Of a stretch of DNA of 64,000 bases, positions 36,877 through 47,652 are shown piece after piece (positions within the stretch are counted from its first letter, which is position 1; the number at the start of each line of letters is the position of its first letter). Both the position numbers and the translations under genes were made by a program. The stretch is from NCBI GenBank assembly GCA_910890315.1, contig CAJVGD010000020.1:124001-188000 (forward strand), given 5' to 3'. This DNA comes from Serendipita indica DSM 11827. Its lineage: Eukaryota > Basidiomycota > Agaricomycetes > Sebacinales > Serendipitaceae. The notes below the pieces were generated by a model, which made no database searches, was not told the DNA's origin, and worked only from the letters and a program-made list of their open reading frames with translations.

Positions 36877-39289
36877 TTACCAGGCGCCGAACACACTAGG
36901 TTGTGATGAGCAGTCTGTGACTTGGTCTGTGAATGCGTCTTCACTCCCGGTTTTTTCAAGGAGGTTCTTAAAAATATGTTCATGCACGAACGTTTCAAAT
37001 TCCAACAATAGCCTTATTTCGCGGGGGCTTACTACATCGGCAGATCCAATCAGCTCTCTATGAGGTGTTCGCCACCCTGTATTTTGCAACAGCTCCCAGT
37101 TTTCAGTAGGATCATTCTCGTCCACATCTCCACCTGCAAGCTGCATCCGCTTGTGGCCAGCCAGAGAGGTTCGAGTCGCTCACGGAGAAGTGGGAAGGTC
37201 TGCCCTGAATCGCCTGCGAGCGCCAGGAAGGATAGAATATAGTCCACCCTCGTGTATAGTTCATCTTGTTGCGCTTTGTCCTTTTCGCTGACCTCTGTAC
37301 CTCCGCTGAAACGAGTAATAACTAGTTGCGTTAAAGCCCAAATATAGGTGCTGAGCTGAGTTCGGAACTCTTCGAGCTCGTGTGCCGTCCACTCCTCGTG
37401 ATTTGATTGGGATTTCTCTCTATTGGCCCGACTGACACCCCCGATGCCAATGCCGGGTTGCTCGGTCTCCAATGCGGCCAGATAGGCAGAACATGGTCCA
37501 AAGTCACCAAGCGTGGAGAGGATGCGTACAGCAAGATTCAAATGATGATAGGTTTGCAGGACCCGACTCAGTTGAGCGCTAACGGATGCGTACAGGACGA
37601 TTTCTGGAACCGATCCATGCCGCATCCCTTCTTGCAGCAATAGATCTATCACGCCGAGTACGTCCTTGAGTGCGTCTCGACATTCCACCGTGTCTATTGC
37701 CTTCACTTGAAGGGCAATTTCAAAGAATTGGGACATCGTAATGGCCAGTTCTTGAGACTGACCAGGCCGGATTTCGTATGTGCCATTTGAGTACGCGCGA
37801 TATGTCAACAGGCAATCTGCGAATCGTCGTACTATCGGTTTAAATGAAGTGCTAGTTATTTTCCGGTCACGCTTTGCGCTCCGCACCAGGTAAGTGATGA
37901 GGGCGTTTGCGGTATCTTCCAACGCCGAAATAGGATCTGGATCGAGGAAAAGTTCATGGAAGACACCTAAGTCGACTTTGTCGATATTTCCGCCTTCGAT
38001 CCATTCCCAGGCTGGCCCAGGCATGCCAATGATGGTCGTCAATGGCGGGAAGGTATCAAAGAGGATAACTTCTATCTTGGATGAGGTAAAAGAAGGCGCA
38101 TTATCCGGTTGAGAAGGTGGTAAGGCTGAAGTTGCTACTTGTAGTGGATCAGTCACCAACGGAGAACCTTTTTCTGTGTCATAAACTATCGAACGGGTGC
38201 CCGCCAACAGCTGCCTCGTCCACGATGAAATCCAGCGAAACAACGTTGTCATCCCACGGAATAAATATGTGAGCGCGGTTGAAACAGGCCAGCGGAAAGG
38301 AGCTGTTGATGACCAAGTGGGGATGACGGCTACAACGGTGTACAGAATGAGTGCGATAATTCCTACCCCCGCTGAGACCCATGACACAATGGGATTTATG
38401 CGCTTGAGCCAAAATATAAGGCCAACGAAGAACACGGCGAGCGCGACGTGGAGTAGCATCGGGACAAGAGCCACTACTTCTGGAATGCGCCAGTATTCGA
38501 CATCCCGCTTGCGAATTAAGTAATTTCTTGCTCTTTCCCGGGATGCTTCAATTTTCTTGATGTCAACAAAGACCTTGCGCGCCCATTGCTTGACAAGTAT
38601 AGCGCCGAGCGCTGCAACGAGGCTGATACTTAAGCTGAGAAAGAAAAGGGTATTTGTAACTACCGCATGATGTTCCGCAGTGAATGAATCCAAGGAGAAC
38701 CCTGGTGATGGTTGGGTCCAGTTGCGTTCTAAGATTGCTTGAAGGAGTTGCTCCGACTTTGCTTCGGGCTCACGTTTTAGGTCCTTGTAGGTTTCTATGA
38801 TAAACGCAGTTGTGATCGCAGAAAAGAGACCAGCCTGTTCCTCGTTTAGCGAGTCATTCATGCAGAGGTCAGGCAACATACAAATACCAGGAGTGTGTCC
38901 ATAGCTTGATTACAATCATCCATAAATTCTTGTTGTTCCAGGTTGGCCCTTTTGTTATAAATGACGTAGGGATCCCTCAGCTCACGCCGTGAAATAGCTC
39001 CTACACTGCGAGCCATTCTACGCCCGCTCGCTGTTTTCGTCGCCGTCGCCATATACCCTATAGCGATCTTCGATGGAATTTGGGTGTAGAAGGGTGGTCT
39101 AGGTTGCGCCTTATGGGGCGGGTTCAAAGCGGACTGTCGACGCCGGGGCAAAGACACGGCAGCAAATCTCAGTTCCCAGTCACTTTGGTCGACGCGGGTA
39201 TCCTCTAGAAAACTGTACGAAGCCCGGGTGGTCCTTACTAATGCGATAGGAGCGACGTCGAATAGGCTTCTCGAACTCGAGCTTGCCAC
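36877..39289 (-). CDS. DUF6535 membrane protein
   Basis: Agaricomycete DUF6535-type protein of unknown function. The start at 39289 gives a polar N-terminus of about 135 residues, then the family signature CNQAMDTLLVF, an intron, and AGLFSAITTAFIIETYKDL. Membrane helices follow (TLFFLSLSISLVAALGAILV, ALVPMLLHVALAVFFVGLIF, IVSWVSAGVGIIALILYTVV). The rest is a soluble helical domain of about 400 residues. I infer a last intron at 37134-37183: donor GTGAGC, acceptor GCAG, joining FPLLR to GDVDENDPTENWELL and ending at 36877. Without that splice the frame ends at 37050 with a less protein-like tail. It is transcribed divergently from P450 copy P1 with only about 90 bases between the starts. Confidence 0.8.
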
Positions 39290-39381
39290 TTAACCTACAC
39301 AACGTCCAGTCGTTTAGTAAGTTTGATTTGTTGGGCCGATATTAGAGAACATATTGAACCTTATCTGATTATAAGCTGCGA

Positions 39382-41422
39382 ATGGGCGCGTTCTTAGAGC
39401 AAAAAAAGCACCTGCTCGTCCCGGTGCTGGCGTCGTTGCCTGTTTTGGCGCTGCTCTACCGCTACGCGACCTCGAAACCCAACAGGGGAAAAACGAGAGG
39501 GATAGATGGTCCCTCACGTCTACCACCGGCCCACCGCGACTATTGTTTCTCGGAAATTTGCTCAACTTTCCTCAAGCGCGGTGGTATGAGACGTTCAGCT
39601 CCTGGGCAGAGGAGTACTCGGACAAGGAGTTTGATGAATCAAATACAGCATTACGTGGACAGAGGTTGCAGGACAATTGGGATCTCATGTACTTCAATGT
39701 GCTCGGCACCGACATGATCATCATCCACAGCTTGCAAGTCGCAAAGGACCTTATGGAGAAGCGAGGTGCGATTCACTCTGGTCGACCTGGAGACGTGATG
39801 AACTATTATGTGTACGCGTCTCTGTCATTCACGTCGGAAGGAGTTTGACCGCCGGATAGGATGGGGTGGGATTGGAACGTCGTCCTTGCGCAACCAGGCG
39901 AATTTCACACCTAGTGTCGTACCATTTTCAAGCGTGGCATTGGGCAGACGGAGGTCGCGCAGCATGAAGTGGTCATCGTAGAAGAGACACAGCCCATGCT
40001 CGAGGGGTTGCCTAGTGTACAAGGGGACCCGTGGGATGTCTTTCAAGCGTCAGTCGTCTATCTCCCTAACAGTTCGAGATCTGACAAGATGCCGTAGTCA
40101 TGTCGGTGCTGTCGTGATCAGAGTGACATACGGGGATAGCATTTACAAGGAGCATGGCAAAGAAATGAAAGATCTCAATCATGAAACGCTCGATCTTGTC
40201 ACCTGGGTTTCGACGCAGTTTTGGCTCGTCAACTTTATCCCCTGGCGTACGTTTCCTATGCTGTGAAGGTCCACAACCTATCACCCAAAGTTCGCTTTTT
40301 ACCTGACTGGCTCCCTCTCTCATTCAAGAAGATTGGCAACAAGGGACTAGAACTACAGAAGCGAATGCACTTTTGGCCCTGGCAGCAGACGGTCGACCAT
40401 TACGTACGTCAAATAGTATGTAGAGAGAGAAGGCTGATGGACGTTCATAGAAACGAGGCATAGCCGTGCCCAGTATTGCGTTAGAGTACCTCGAAAAGGA
40501 CGAGAATCTCGACACAGTTCGGGATGCATCGGGGATGATGTATAGTGGTACGCATCATCAGTGGCGAAACTACATACCCTCTGACCTTGGATGTAGCTGG
40601 TACAGATAATGTACACCTTCACTTTGACCTTGTTACAACTTCACGACAGGGAGTAGACAGCGTCGACGTTTGCAAGCTTTACTTCGCAAATGCTCCTCCA
40701 TCCACATGTCCAGAGGAAGATTCAAGCTGAACTGGACGCAGAAAAGGGTCCGAGCGACACATTACCCTCGTTCGAACAGCGACCACAGCTACTATACCTC
40801 GACGCTGCATGGAGAGAGTCGATGCTATTGAATCCCTCGACGCCCCTTGGTACCATCACCCAAAATGTACCACCCGAATACTGACTATTGTAGGCGTACC
40901 TCATACCGCACTCCAGGAAGATGTCCATGAAGGGTATTATATCCCAAAAGATACGCTCCTCATGACCAACATCGGTACGCATCACCCTCTCTGTGATAGA
41001 TTGCTTATTCTATGCAGGTTTATGTGTCGCGAACCGCGTATCTTTACCCACCCAAACTCGTATCCCCCCGAAAGGTGGCTTCCAGAGCACAATGCAGCCG
41101 CATCAAATCTGCCTGATGTATACGACATTGTATTCGGCTTTGGAAGAAGGTTTGCTCTCAGGCTTTCGGTGGCATTATCTTACAAGCTATACAGGATCTG
41201 TCCCGGACAGTTCCTCGCAGATAGAATTGGCTTCACATTCGCTGCTGCAGTGCTCAAGATGTACGATATCTTACAATTACAAGGCGAAGAGTTACCCAAA
41301 GAGTTTACGTATCAAGACGCCATCACGCGGTGAGCCTACTCCTTTCGCGAAATCTCGAGTTGACAAAACGTAGACGACCAGAAGACGTTCGCTGCCGCTT
41401 CGTCCCGAGCAAACAAGACTAG
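39382..41422 (+). pseudogene. Cytochrome P450 array, copy P1 (disabled)
   Basis: First of four tandem P450s with identical intron layout. N-terminal anchor LLVPVLASLPVLALLYRYAT, then RLPP. One G is missing near 39528-39531 (CCACCGGCCC against CCACCGGGCCC in P2), which shifts the proline hinge out of frame. A TAG stands at 39912-39914 where P3 and P4 have a Glu codon. In the K-helix, ESMR of the other copies is ESML, so the invariant ExxR arginine is lost. Elsewhere the gene is well kept: AGTDN I-helix segment, FGFGRR, ICPGQFLADRI heme loop across an intron, and the last short exon RPEDVRCRFVPSKQD. Three independent faults make this a pseudogene rather than a sequencing error. Confidence 0.85.
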
Positions 41423-42129
41423 AACTAACGTGTATCATCTTTTGCAATGCAAGGGACACCATGTCACTGAACAGACCGGCTACGGTTGACGTAAGAGGTT
41501 GCTCAAAACTGGTGCGACGGCCATAGGTTGGCTTGATCTCACTCTGAATTTGAGCAAATTTCTTGTCGAGTATTCCTACCTGCGATTGGAGTTGATTGGG
41601 CCAGCTCGATTGCGAGCCCTTTGTTATATCGACTTTGCTCCTCACCATTATTCCCCTCTCGCAGTTTGCAGTCGACGAATTCCTTACCCACCATCCCCGC
41701 CCTGTCCAGTGTACAAGCTAGCGTTGATATGCACACTCACAGCTACCCAAGGCTTTGTATCTAGGCCTAGTTTCTTCGACCCCGGCCACCCTTTGCCAGC
41801 CGGAGTCATATTGCCTTTAGGCATGGAATAGACACACTCTGATTATTACGAATTGCTTATTCTAACTCAGGTGGTTTCAAGGCGGCGCGAGTCCAATCCG
41901 TCTTGGACGGAATTCCTGGAGGGGAAGCGGTGCCTTGGGCGTGCTTTGAATTGCTCTCACTGGATGATTTCCCAAGGCCTGGGAACTTTTCTGACACGAT
42001 AAGAACTCTGTGACAAGATCGGTTCCCCCAGTCCTCGCAAATATTACCCCTGTCCAGAAGTTTCGTCAGTTCAATCCGTCGAGTCAAGATCAGAGGACTT
42101 AACTGATTATTCATAATTACAGACTACGA
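41423..42129 (+). repeat. Duplicated spacer between P1 and P2
   Basis: About 700 bases whose sequence recurs between P3 and P4 (46938-47652). Shared blocks include a 3' flank around the ATAGGTTGGCTTGATC segment near 41525 and a 5' flank from about 41870 to the next start, with GGACGGAATTCCTGGAGGGG and TTTCGTCAGTTCAATCCGTC. No coding capacity was seen. The 5' flank presumably holds the P450 promoter. Confidence 0.8.
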
Positions 42130-44180
42130 ATGAATGCGATATTTGATCAATACAGGCACCTGTTTGTCCCCGCGTTGGCATCGTTGCCCGCTCTGGCGCT
42201 GGTCTACGCATATGCGACCTCGAGAACCGATACACGAAAGAGGAAGGAGTTGGAAAATTTCACGCGTCTACCACCGGGCCCACCGCGACTACCGTTTATT
42301 GGAAATTTACTCAACTTTCCTCAAGCACGGTGGTATGAGACGTTTAGCTCCTGGGCAAAGGAGCATTTAGGCGAAGAATTCGACCAAGTAGACAAGGTAC
42401 CACACGGGCAAAGGTCACACGATAATTGGGATCTCATGCATCTCGACATACTCGGCTCCCACTTGATTGTCATCCACAGTTTGCAAGCCGCAAAGGACCT
42501 TATGGAAAAGCGAGGTGCAACTTACTCTGATCGACCCCGAGACATGATGAGCTACTATGTGTGCGTTTCTTTGTCTTTTGCCTCGAAATAAGCTTGACAG
42601 TGGGATAGAATGGGATGGAATTGGAATGTCGTCGTCGCTCAACCAGGAAGCTATCACACCAACTGTCGTACCATTTACAAGCGTAGCATTGGGCAAACGG
42701 ACGTTGCGCAGTATGAAGCGGTCATCGTGGAAGAGGCGCAGAGGATGCTTGAGGGGTTCCGTAGTGTACAAGGAGATCCATGGGATGTCATTGAAGAGTC
42801 TGTCTTCTTTCTTCCTCTTCATCTAACATCTGACGAGATGGACCTAGTGTCGTTGGGGCCGTTCTGAACCGAGTCACGTACGGGGATAGTATCTACAAGG
42901 AGCATGGCAAGGCAATGTCAGATCTCAATCACGAAATGCTCGACCTCTTCACCTGGGCTTCAACGCAGTTCTGGCTCGTTAATTTTATCCCCAAGCGTAG
43001 GTCGTTTTCTATCGCGCAAACATCCCTACTTATCGCTCGAAGTTCATTCGCTACCTGGTTGGATCCCTCTTTCATTCAAGAAAATTGGCAAAAAGGGGCA
43101 GGAATTACAGAGAAAGATGCACTATTGGCCCTGGCAGCAGACCGTAGACCACTTTGTACGTCGAGCAAGCCCCATATACCTGACAAGTCTCATAGAAAAC
43201 TCCAGAAAAGGGGTATCGCCGAGCCTAGTATCGCATTGGAATACCTCGACAAGGACGAGAACCTCAATACGGTTCGAGATGCGTTGGGAATGATGTATAG
43301 TGGTATGCATCACTGGCAAAACATTTCTTCTCTCTAATCTTGGATACAGCTGGTATTGATAATGTATGCCCTTACTTTGGAGCCTACTACAATGCCTCAT
43401 GAACGGCTGTAGACAGCCTCGACATTTGCAAGCTTCATCTCGCAAATGCTCCTCCATCCACATATCCAGAAGAAAATTCAAGCCGAAATCGACGCAGAAG
43501 CAGGTCTGGGAGACACGTTGCCCTCGTTCGAACAGCGGCCACAATTCCGCTATCTCGACGCTGCGTGGAGAGAGTCGATGCGACTGAATCCTTCGGCCCC
43601 CCTAGGTGCGATCACCGAGGTAAACTATTCGAACGCTGAATATTGTAGGTATATCGCATGTCTGTTCAAAGGAAGACGTCTACGAAGGATACTATATCCC
43701 AAAGTATACGTGTCTTGTCAGCAACATCGGGTATGCACCATACTCCCTGTGCTCTCTCGCTTACCTTATATAGATTCATGGGTCGCGACCCGCGTGTCTT
43801 TACCAACCCAGACTCGTACACTCCTGAAAGATGGCTTCCAGAGCATAATCCAGACGCATCAAATCTGCCTGATGTATACGAGTTTGTATTCGGCTTTGGA
43901 CGGAGGTCCGCTTCTAAACTTTCGGTGGCAATGGCTCACCAAATAGACAGGATCTGTCCCGGGCAGTTCCTTGCAGACAGAATTGGCTTCGTATTTGCTG
44001 CTGCAGTGCTCAAGATGTACGATATCTTGCCATTGGAAGGCGAAGAGCTACCCAAAGAGTTTCTGTATCAAGACGCCATCACGCGGTGAGTCTATTCCTT
44101 TGCAGATTCTCTCGCTGACGAAACGTAATAGACGACCAGAAGGCGTTCGCTGCCGCTTCGTTCCGAGAAAGCAAGACTAA
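42130..44180 (+). CDS. Cytochrome P450 array, copy P2 (intact)
   Basis: The only array copy with no lesion that I could find. The start MNAIFDQYRHLFVPALASLP gives the membrane anchor, then RLPPGPPRLPFIGNLLNFPQ. Exons continue with MGWNWNVVVAQPG (C-helix region), GAVLNRVTYGDSIYKEHG, LPGWIPLSFKKIGKKG, the I-helix AGIDN joined by an intron to TASTFASF, and ESMRLNP as the K-helix ExxR. A splice at 43605 restores GISHVCSKEDVYEGYYIPK. The PERW motif is in SYTPERWLPEHNP, and the heme loop FGFGRR/ICPGQFLADRIG is split by an intron. The last exon encodes RPEGVRCRFVPRKQD. About 510 residues. Monooxygenase acting at the ER membrane; substrate unknown. Similar fungal genes are often labelled O-methylsterigmatocystin oxidoreductase-like, which says little about real substrate. 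Confidence 0.85.
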
Positions 44181-44891
44181 CTAATGTGTACTATCTTTCG
44201 GAATCCGACTGAGACGTCACTGAACTGACACGACAATGCCCGGAATTCAGATCCCCAGACCCAAGCATGTGCATCGGCTTTTAACCCTGATCACTGTCCG
44301 AGCGTGGCCCTCCCATTATTTCTTGCTCCCATGACGGTATGGTGTGGCTTTGGGAAACATTGGTAATAGGCTTCGGGCGATTACTTGGGAGTCGGGGAAT
44401 CATAATGGAGGATTCTGTCAATGCAAACGCACAAGTATGACTACTCTCCGATTTCTACATGGGGGATCAGCGAATGTGGTTGAGAGAGTAGTAATGGGCG
44501 CATACGGGACCCAAAAGAGGCTTAGTCGCTCTTAGGTATGAATTCGATGCTCTCTAACTACACTGGAGTTTCGTACCGCGCCCAATTGCCCAAGGAGTCC
44601 CCTGGGCTCAAGGCACGCTTTGATGCAATTCTAAGGTATTTTGGACGAATTCTTAGAAGGGAAGGCCTTCTAGGTGGAGGAGGTTCCCTGGGCGCGCTGC
44701 CGGGCGCGCTGTCGGGCGCGCCTGGAATCGCTATTACTAGACTATCGTCCAAGGCGCAGGGTGCTTGTCTAACATGATAAAAGCCCTATGACAAGATTGG
44801 TTCTTCCAATTTTCGCAAGGATCCCCTCGTCCAGACATTTCGTCAGTTTAATCTGTTCCGCCGACATGAGCTCATTTACTACAGGCTGCAA
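44181..44891. other. Spacer between P2 and P3, partly unlike the other spacers
   Basis: The last 100 bases before P3 resemble the 5' flanks of P2 and P4 (TTTCGTCAGTTTAATC). The first part does not match them, and a GC-rich run with three GGGCGCGC units lies near 44690-44720. No gene is supported. Confidence 0.6.
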
Positions 44892-46937
44892 ATGAATACA
44901 ATATTAGATCAATACAGTCACCTGCTTGTCCCAGTGCTGACCTCGTTGCCTGTTTTGGGACTGCTCTACGCCTACGCCACCTCAAAAGACGCAGGGAGGA
45001 CGAGAATGAAAGACAGTCCGTTGCGTTTACCACAAGGCCCACCGCGACTACCGTTTCTCGGAAATTTGCTCAACTTTCCTCAAGCGCGGTGGTATGAGAC
45101 GTTTAGCTCCTGGGCAGCGGAGCATCTGGACAATGGATCCGATGAGACAGTCGAAAGATCATCTGGAAAAAAACCAAAAAATAATTGGGATCTCATGTAT
45201 CTCAATTTATTTGGCTTTCATTTGGTCGTCATCCACAGCTGGCAAATCGCAAAGGACCTCATGGAGAAGCGAGGTGCGATTCACTCTGGTCGACCTAGAG
45301 ACATGATGAGCTACTATGTGTACGTGTCTCTGTCCTTGAGTCAGAACGAAATTGACGTCGTATGGATAATAGGATGGGGTGGAATTGGAACGTCGCCCTC
45401 GCCCAACCAGGAGGCTTTCATACTGAGTGTCGTACCATCTTTAAGCGTGGAATTGGACAGAAACAAGTCGCACGGCATGATGCAATCGTCGTGGAAGAGA
45501 CGCAGAGGATGCTCGAAGAGCTGGCTAATGTCCGAGGAGACCCATGGAATGTCTTCCAAGCGTTCGTCGTCCATATATCTTCATCTAATATCTGAACTGA
45601 GGTCTTAGTCGCATTGGAGCCGTTGTGGTTCGAATCACGTACGGCGACAGCATCTACAAGGAGCACGGCAGAGAAATGTCGGCTCTCAACCACGAGATGC
45701 TCGACCTCTTCACCTGGGTCTCGACGCAGTTTTGGCTCGTTAACTATATCCAAAGGCGTAGGTTTCCTACGGCGTAATAACCCTTACTTATCACTCCAAG
45801 TTCGCTTCTTACCTGACTGGTTCCCTCTTCCGTTTAAGAAGGTTGGCAAAAGGGGGCTGGAGCTACAGAAGCGGATGCACTATTGACCCTGGGAGCAGAT
45901 GGTAGATCACTTTGTACGTCAAAGCGGCCGAGGGGTCGATATCCGGCAAAGCTAACGGGGAACTACAGAAACGAGGTATAGCCGGACCTAGCATCGCACT
46001 GGAATACCTCGAAAAGAACGAAAATCCCGACACAGTCCGGGATGCGCTGGGAATGATGTATAGTGGTACGTATCACTGGCCAAACCTTTTCTCTCTGACC
46101 TCGGTTACAGCTGGGGTGGATACAGTATGCCTTCAATTTGAACCTACTACAATATCTCACAAGACTATAGACAGCATCGACGTTTGCAAGCTTTATCTCC
46201 CAAATGCTACTCCACCCGCATGTCCAGAGGAGGATCCAAGCTGAAATAGACGGGAAAATGGGTCCAGGCGACGCTCTACCCTCGTTTGAACAGCGGCCAC
46301 AGTTCCGCTATCTCGATGCGGCTTGGCGAGAGTCGATGCGACTGAATCCCGCGGCCCCCCTGGGTATGGCCACTCGAAGTAGACCGTTCGAAAGCTGACG
46401 GCCCCAGGCATATCGCATGTCTCTCTAAAGGAGGACGTTTATGAAGGATACTATATCCCGAAGTTTACGGGTGTCATCAGTAATATAGGGTGCGCATCAC
46501 ACTTCTCTTAGTCTCTTGCTTACTCTGTGAAGATTCATGTGCCGCGACCCGCGTGTTTTCACCAACCCAGACTCGTACACTCCCGAACGGTGGCTCCCAG
46601 ATGTTAACCCCGGCGCATCCGATTTGCCTGACGTATATGATATTGTATTCGGATTTGGGCGGAGGTTTGACTTTATCTCTTCAGTGGTAGTGTCTGAAAT
46701 AGAAGATAGGATATGCCCCGGACGATTCCTCGCAGACAGGATTGGCTTCACGTTCGCTGCTGCAGTGCTCAAGACATACGATATTTTGCCCTTAGAAGGT
46801 GAAGGACTACCGAAAGAGTTTGAATATAAAGACGCTATCACGCGGTAAGTATGCTCCTTTCGCGAAATCTCTAGCTGACAAAACGTAGACGACCAGAAGG
46901 CGTTCGCTGCCGCTTCGTTCCGCGAAAACAAGACTAG
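44892..46937 (+). pseudogene. Cytochrome P450 array, copy P3 (one stop)
   Basis: Complete in layout: anchor LLVPVLTSLPVLGLLYAYAT, RLPQGPPRLPFLGNLLNFPQ, the C-helix region MGWNWNVALAQPGGFH, GAVVVRITYGDSIYKEHG, AGVDT plus TASTFASF in the I-helix, ESMRLNP, TPERWLP, FGFGRR/ICPGRFLADRIG and the final RPEGVRCRFVPRKQD. The single defect is a TGA at 45884-45886 in the exon reading KRMHY-stop-PWEQMVDHF, where all other copies have a Trp codon (TGG). One base restores the gene, so either a recent nonsense mutation or a base-call error is possible. Confidence 0.8.
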
Positions 46938-47652
46938 AACCCACGTATACCATCTTTGGACTCCAAGTGAGACTATGCCACTGAACAGACACGAGACGCA
47001 CAGCAACGATTGACTCAAGAGTTTGCTTAGAACTGGTGCGATGGCTATACTTGGCTTGATCCCACTGTGAATTTGGACAAATTTCTTGTCGAGTACTTCT
47101 ACCTGCGATAAGAGTCAGTTGAGCCAGCTGTATCGTGAGCCCTTTGTTATATCGACTTTGCTCCTCGCCATTATTCGCCTCTCCCCGTTTGTAGTCGACA
47201 AATTCCTTACCCACCATCCCCGCCCTGGCCATTGTACAAGATAGTGTGGATATGCACGCTCACAGTTACCCAAGGCTCTGGAGCTAGCCTAGTTTCTTTC
47301 CCACCTGGCCGCCCTTTGCTACCCGGAGTCGTATTGCCTTTAGGCATGTATTTAATATTCTCCGACTATTATTAATTACTTATTTGAACTCAAGCTGTTT
47401 CAAGACTGGCGCGAGTCCAATCCGCCTTGGACGGAATTCCTGGAGGGGAAGCGGTGCTTGGGCGTGCTTTGAATTGCTCTCACTGGATGATTTCCCAAGA
47501 GCTGGGAACTTCTCTGACATGATAAGAACTCTGTGACAAGATCAGTTCACCCAGTTCTCGCAAATATTACCCCTGGCCAGAAGTTTCGTCAGTTCAATCC
47601 GTCATGTCGAGACCAGAGGACTTGACTGATTCTTTATAATTACAGACAACGA
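46938..47652 (+). repeat. Duplicated spacer between P3 and P4
   Basis: Second copy of the spacer at 41423-42129, near-identical in its last 250 bases and clearly similar throughout. It shows that the duplication covered flanking DNA as well as the P450 coding units. Confidence 0.8.

Noticed and set aside
45630-45645. B-box-like GGTTCGAATCA in P450 copies P3 and P4 (also near 48392)
   Set aside because: It is coding sequence for VVRIT in conserved P450 exons, and no A-box or tRNA fold accompanies it.
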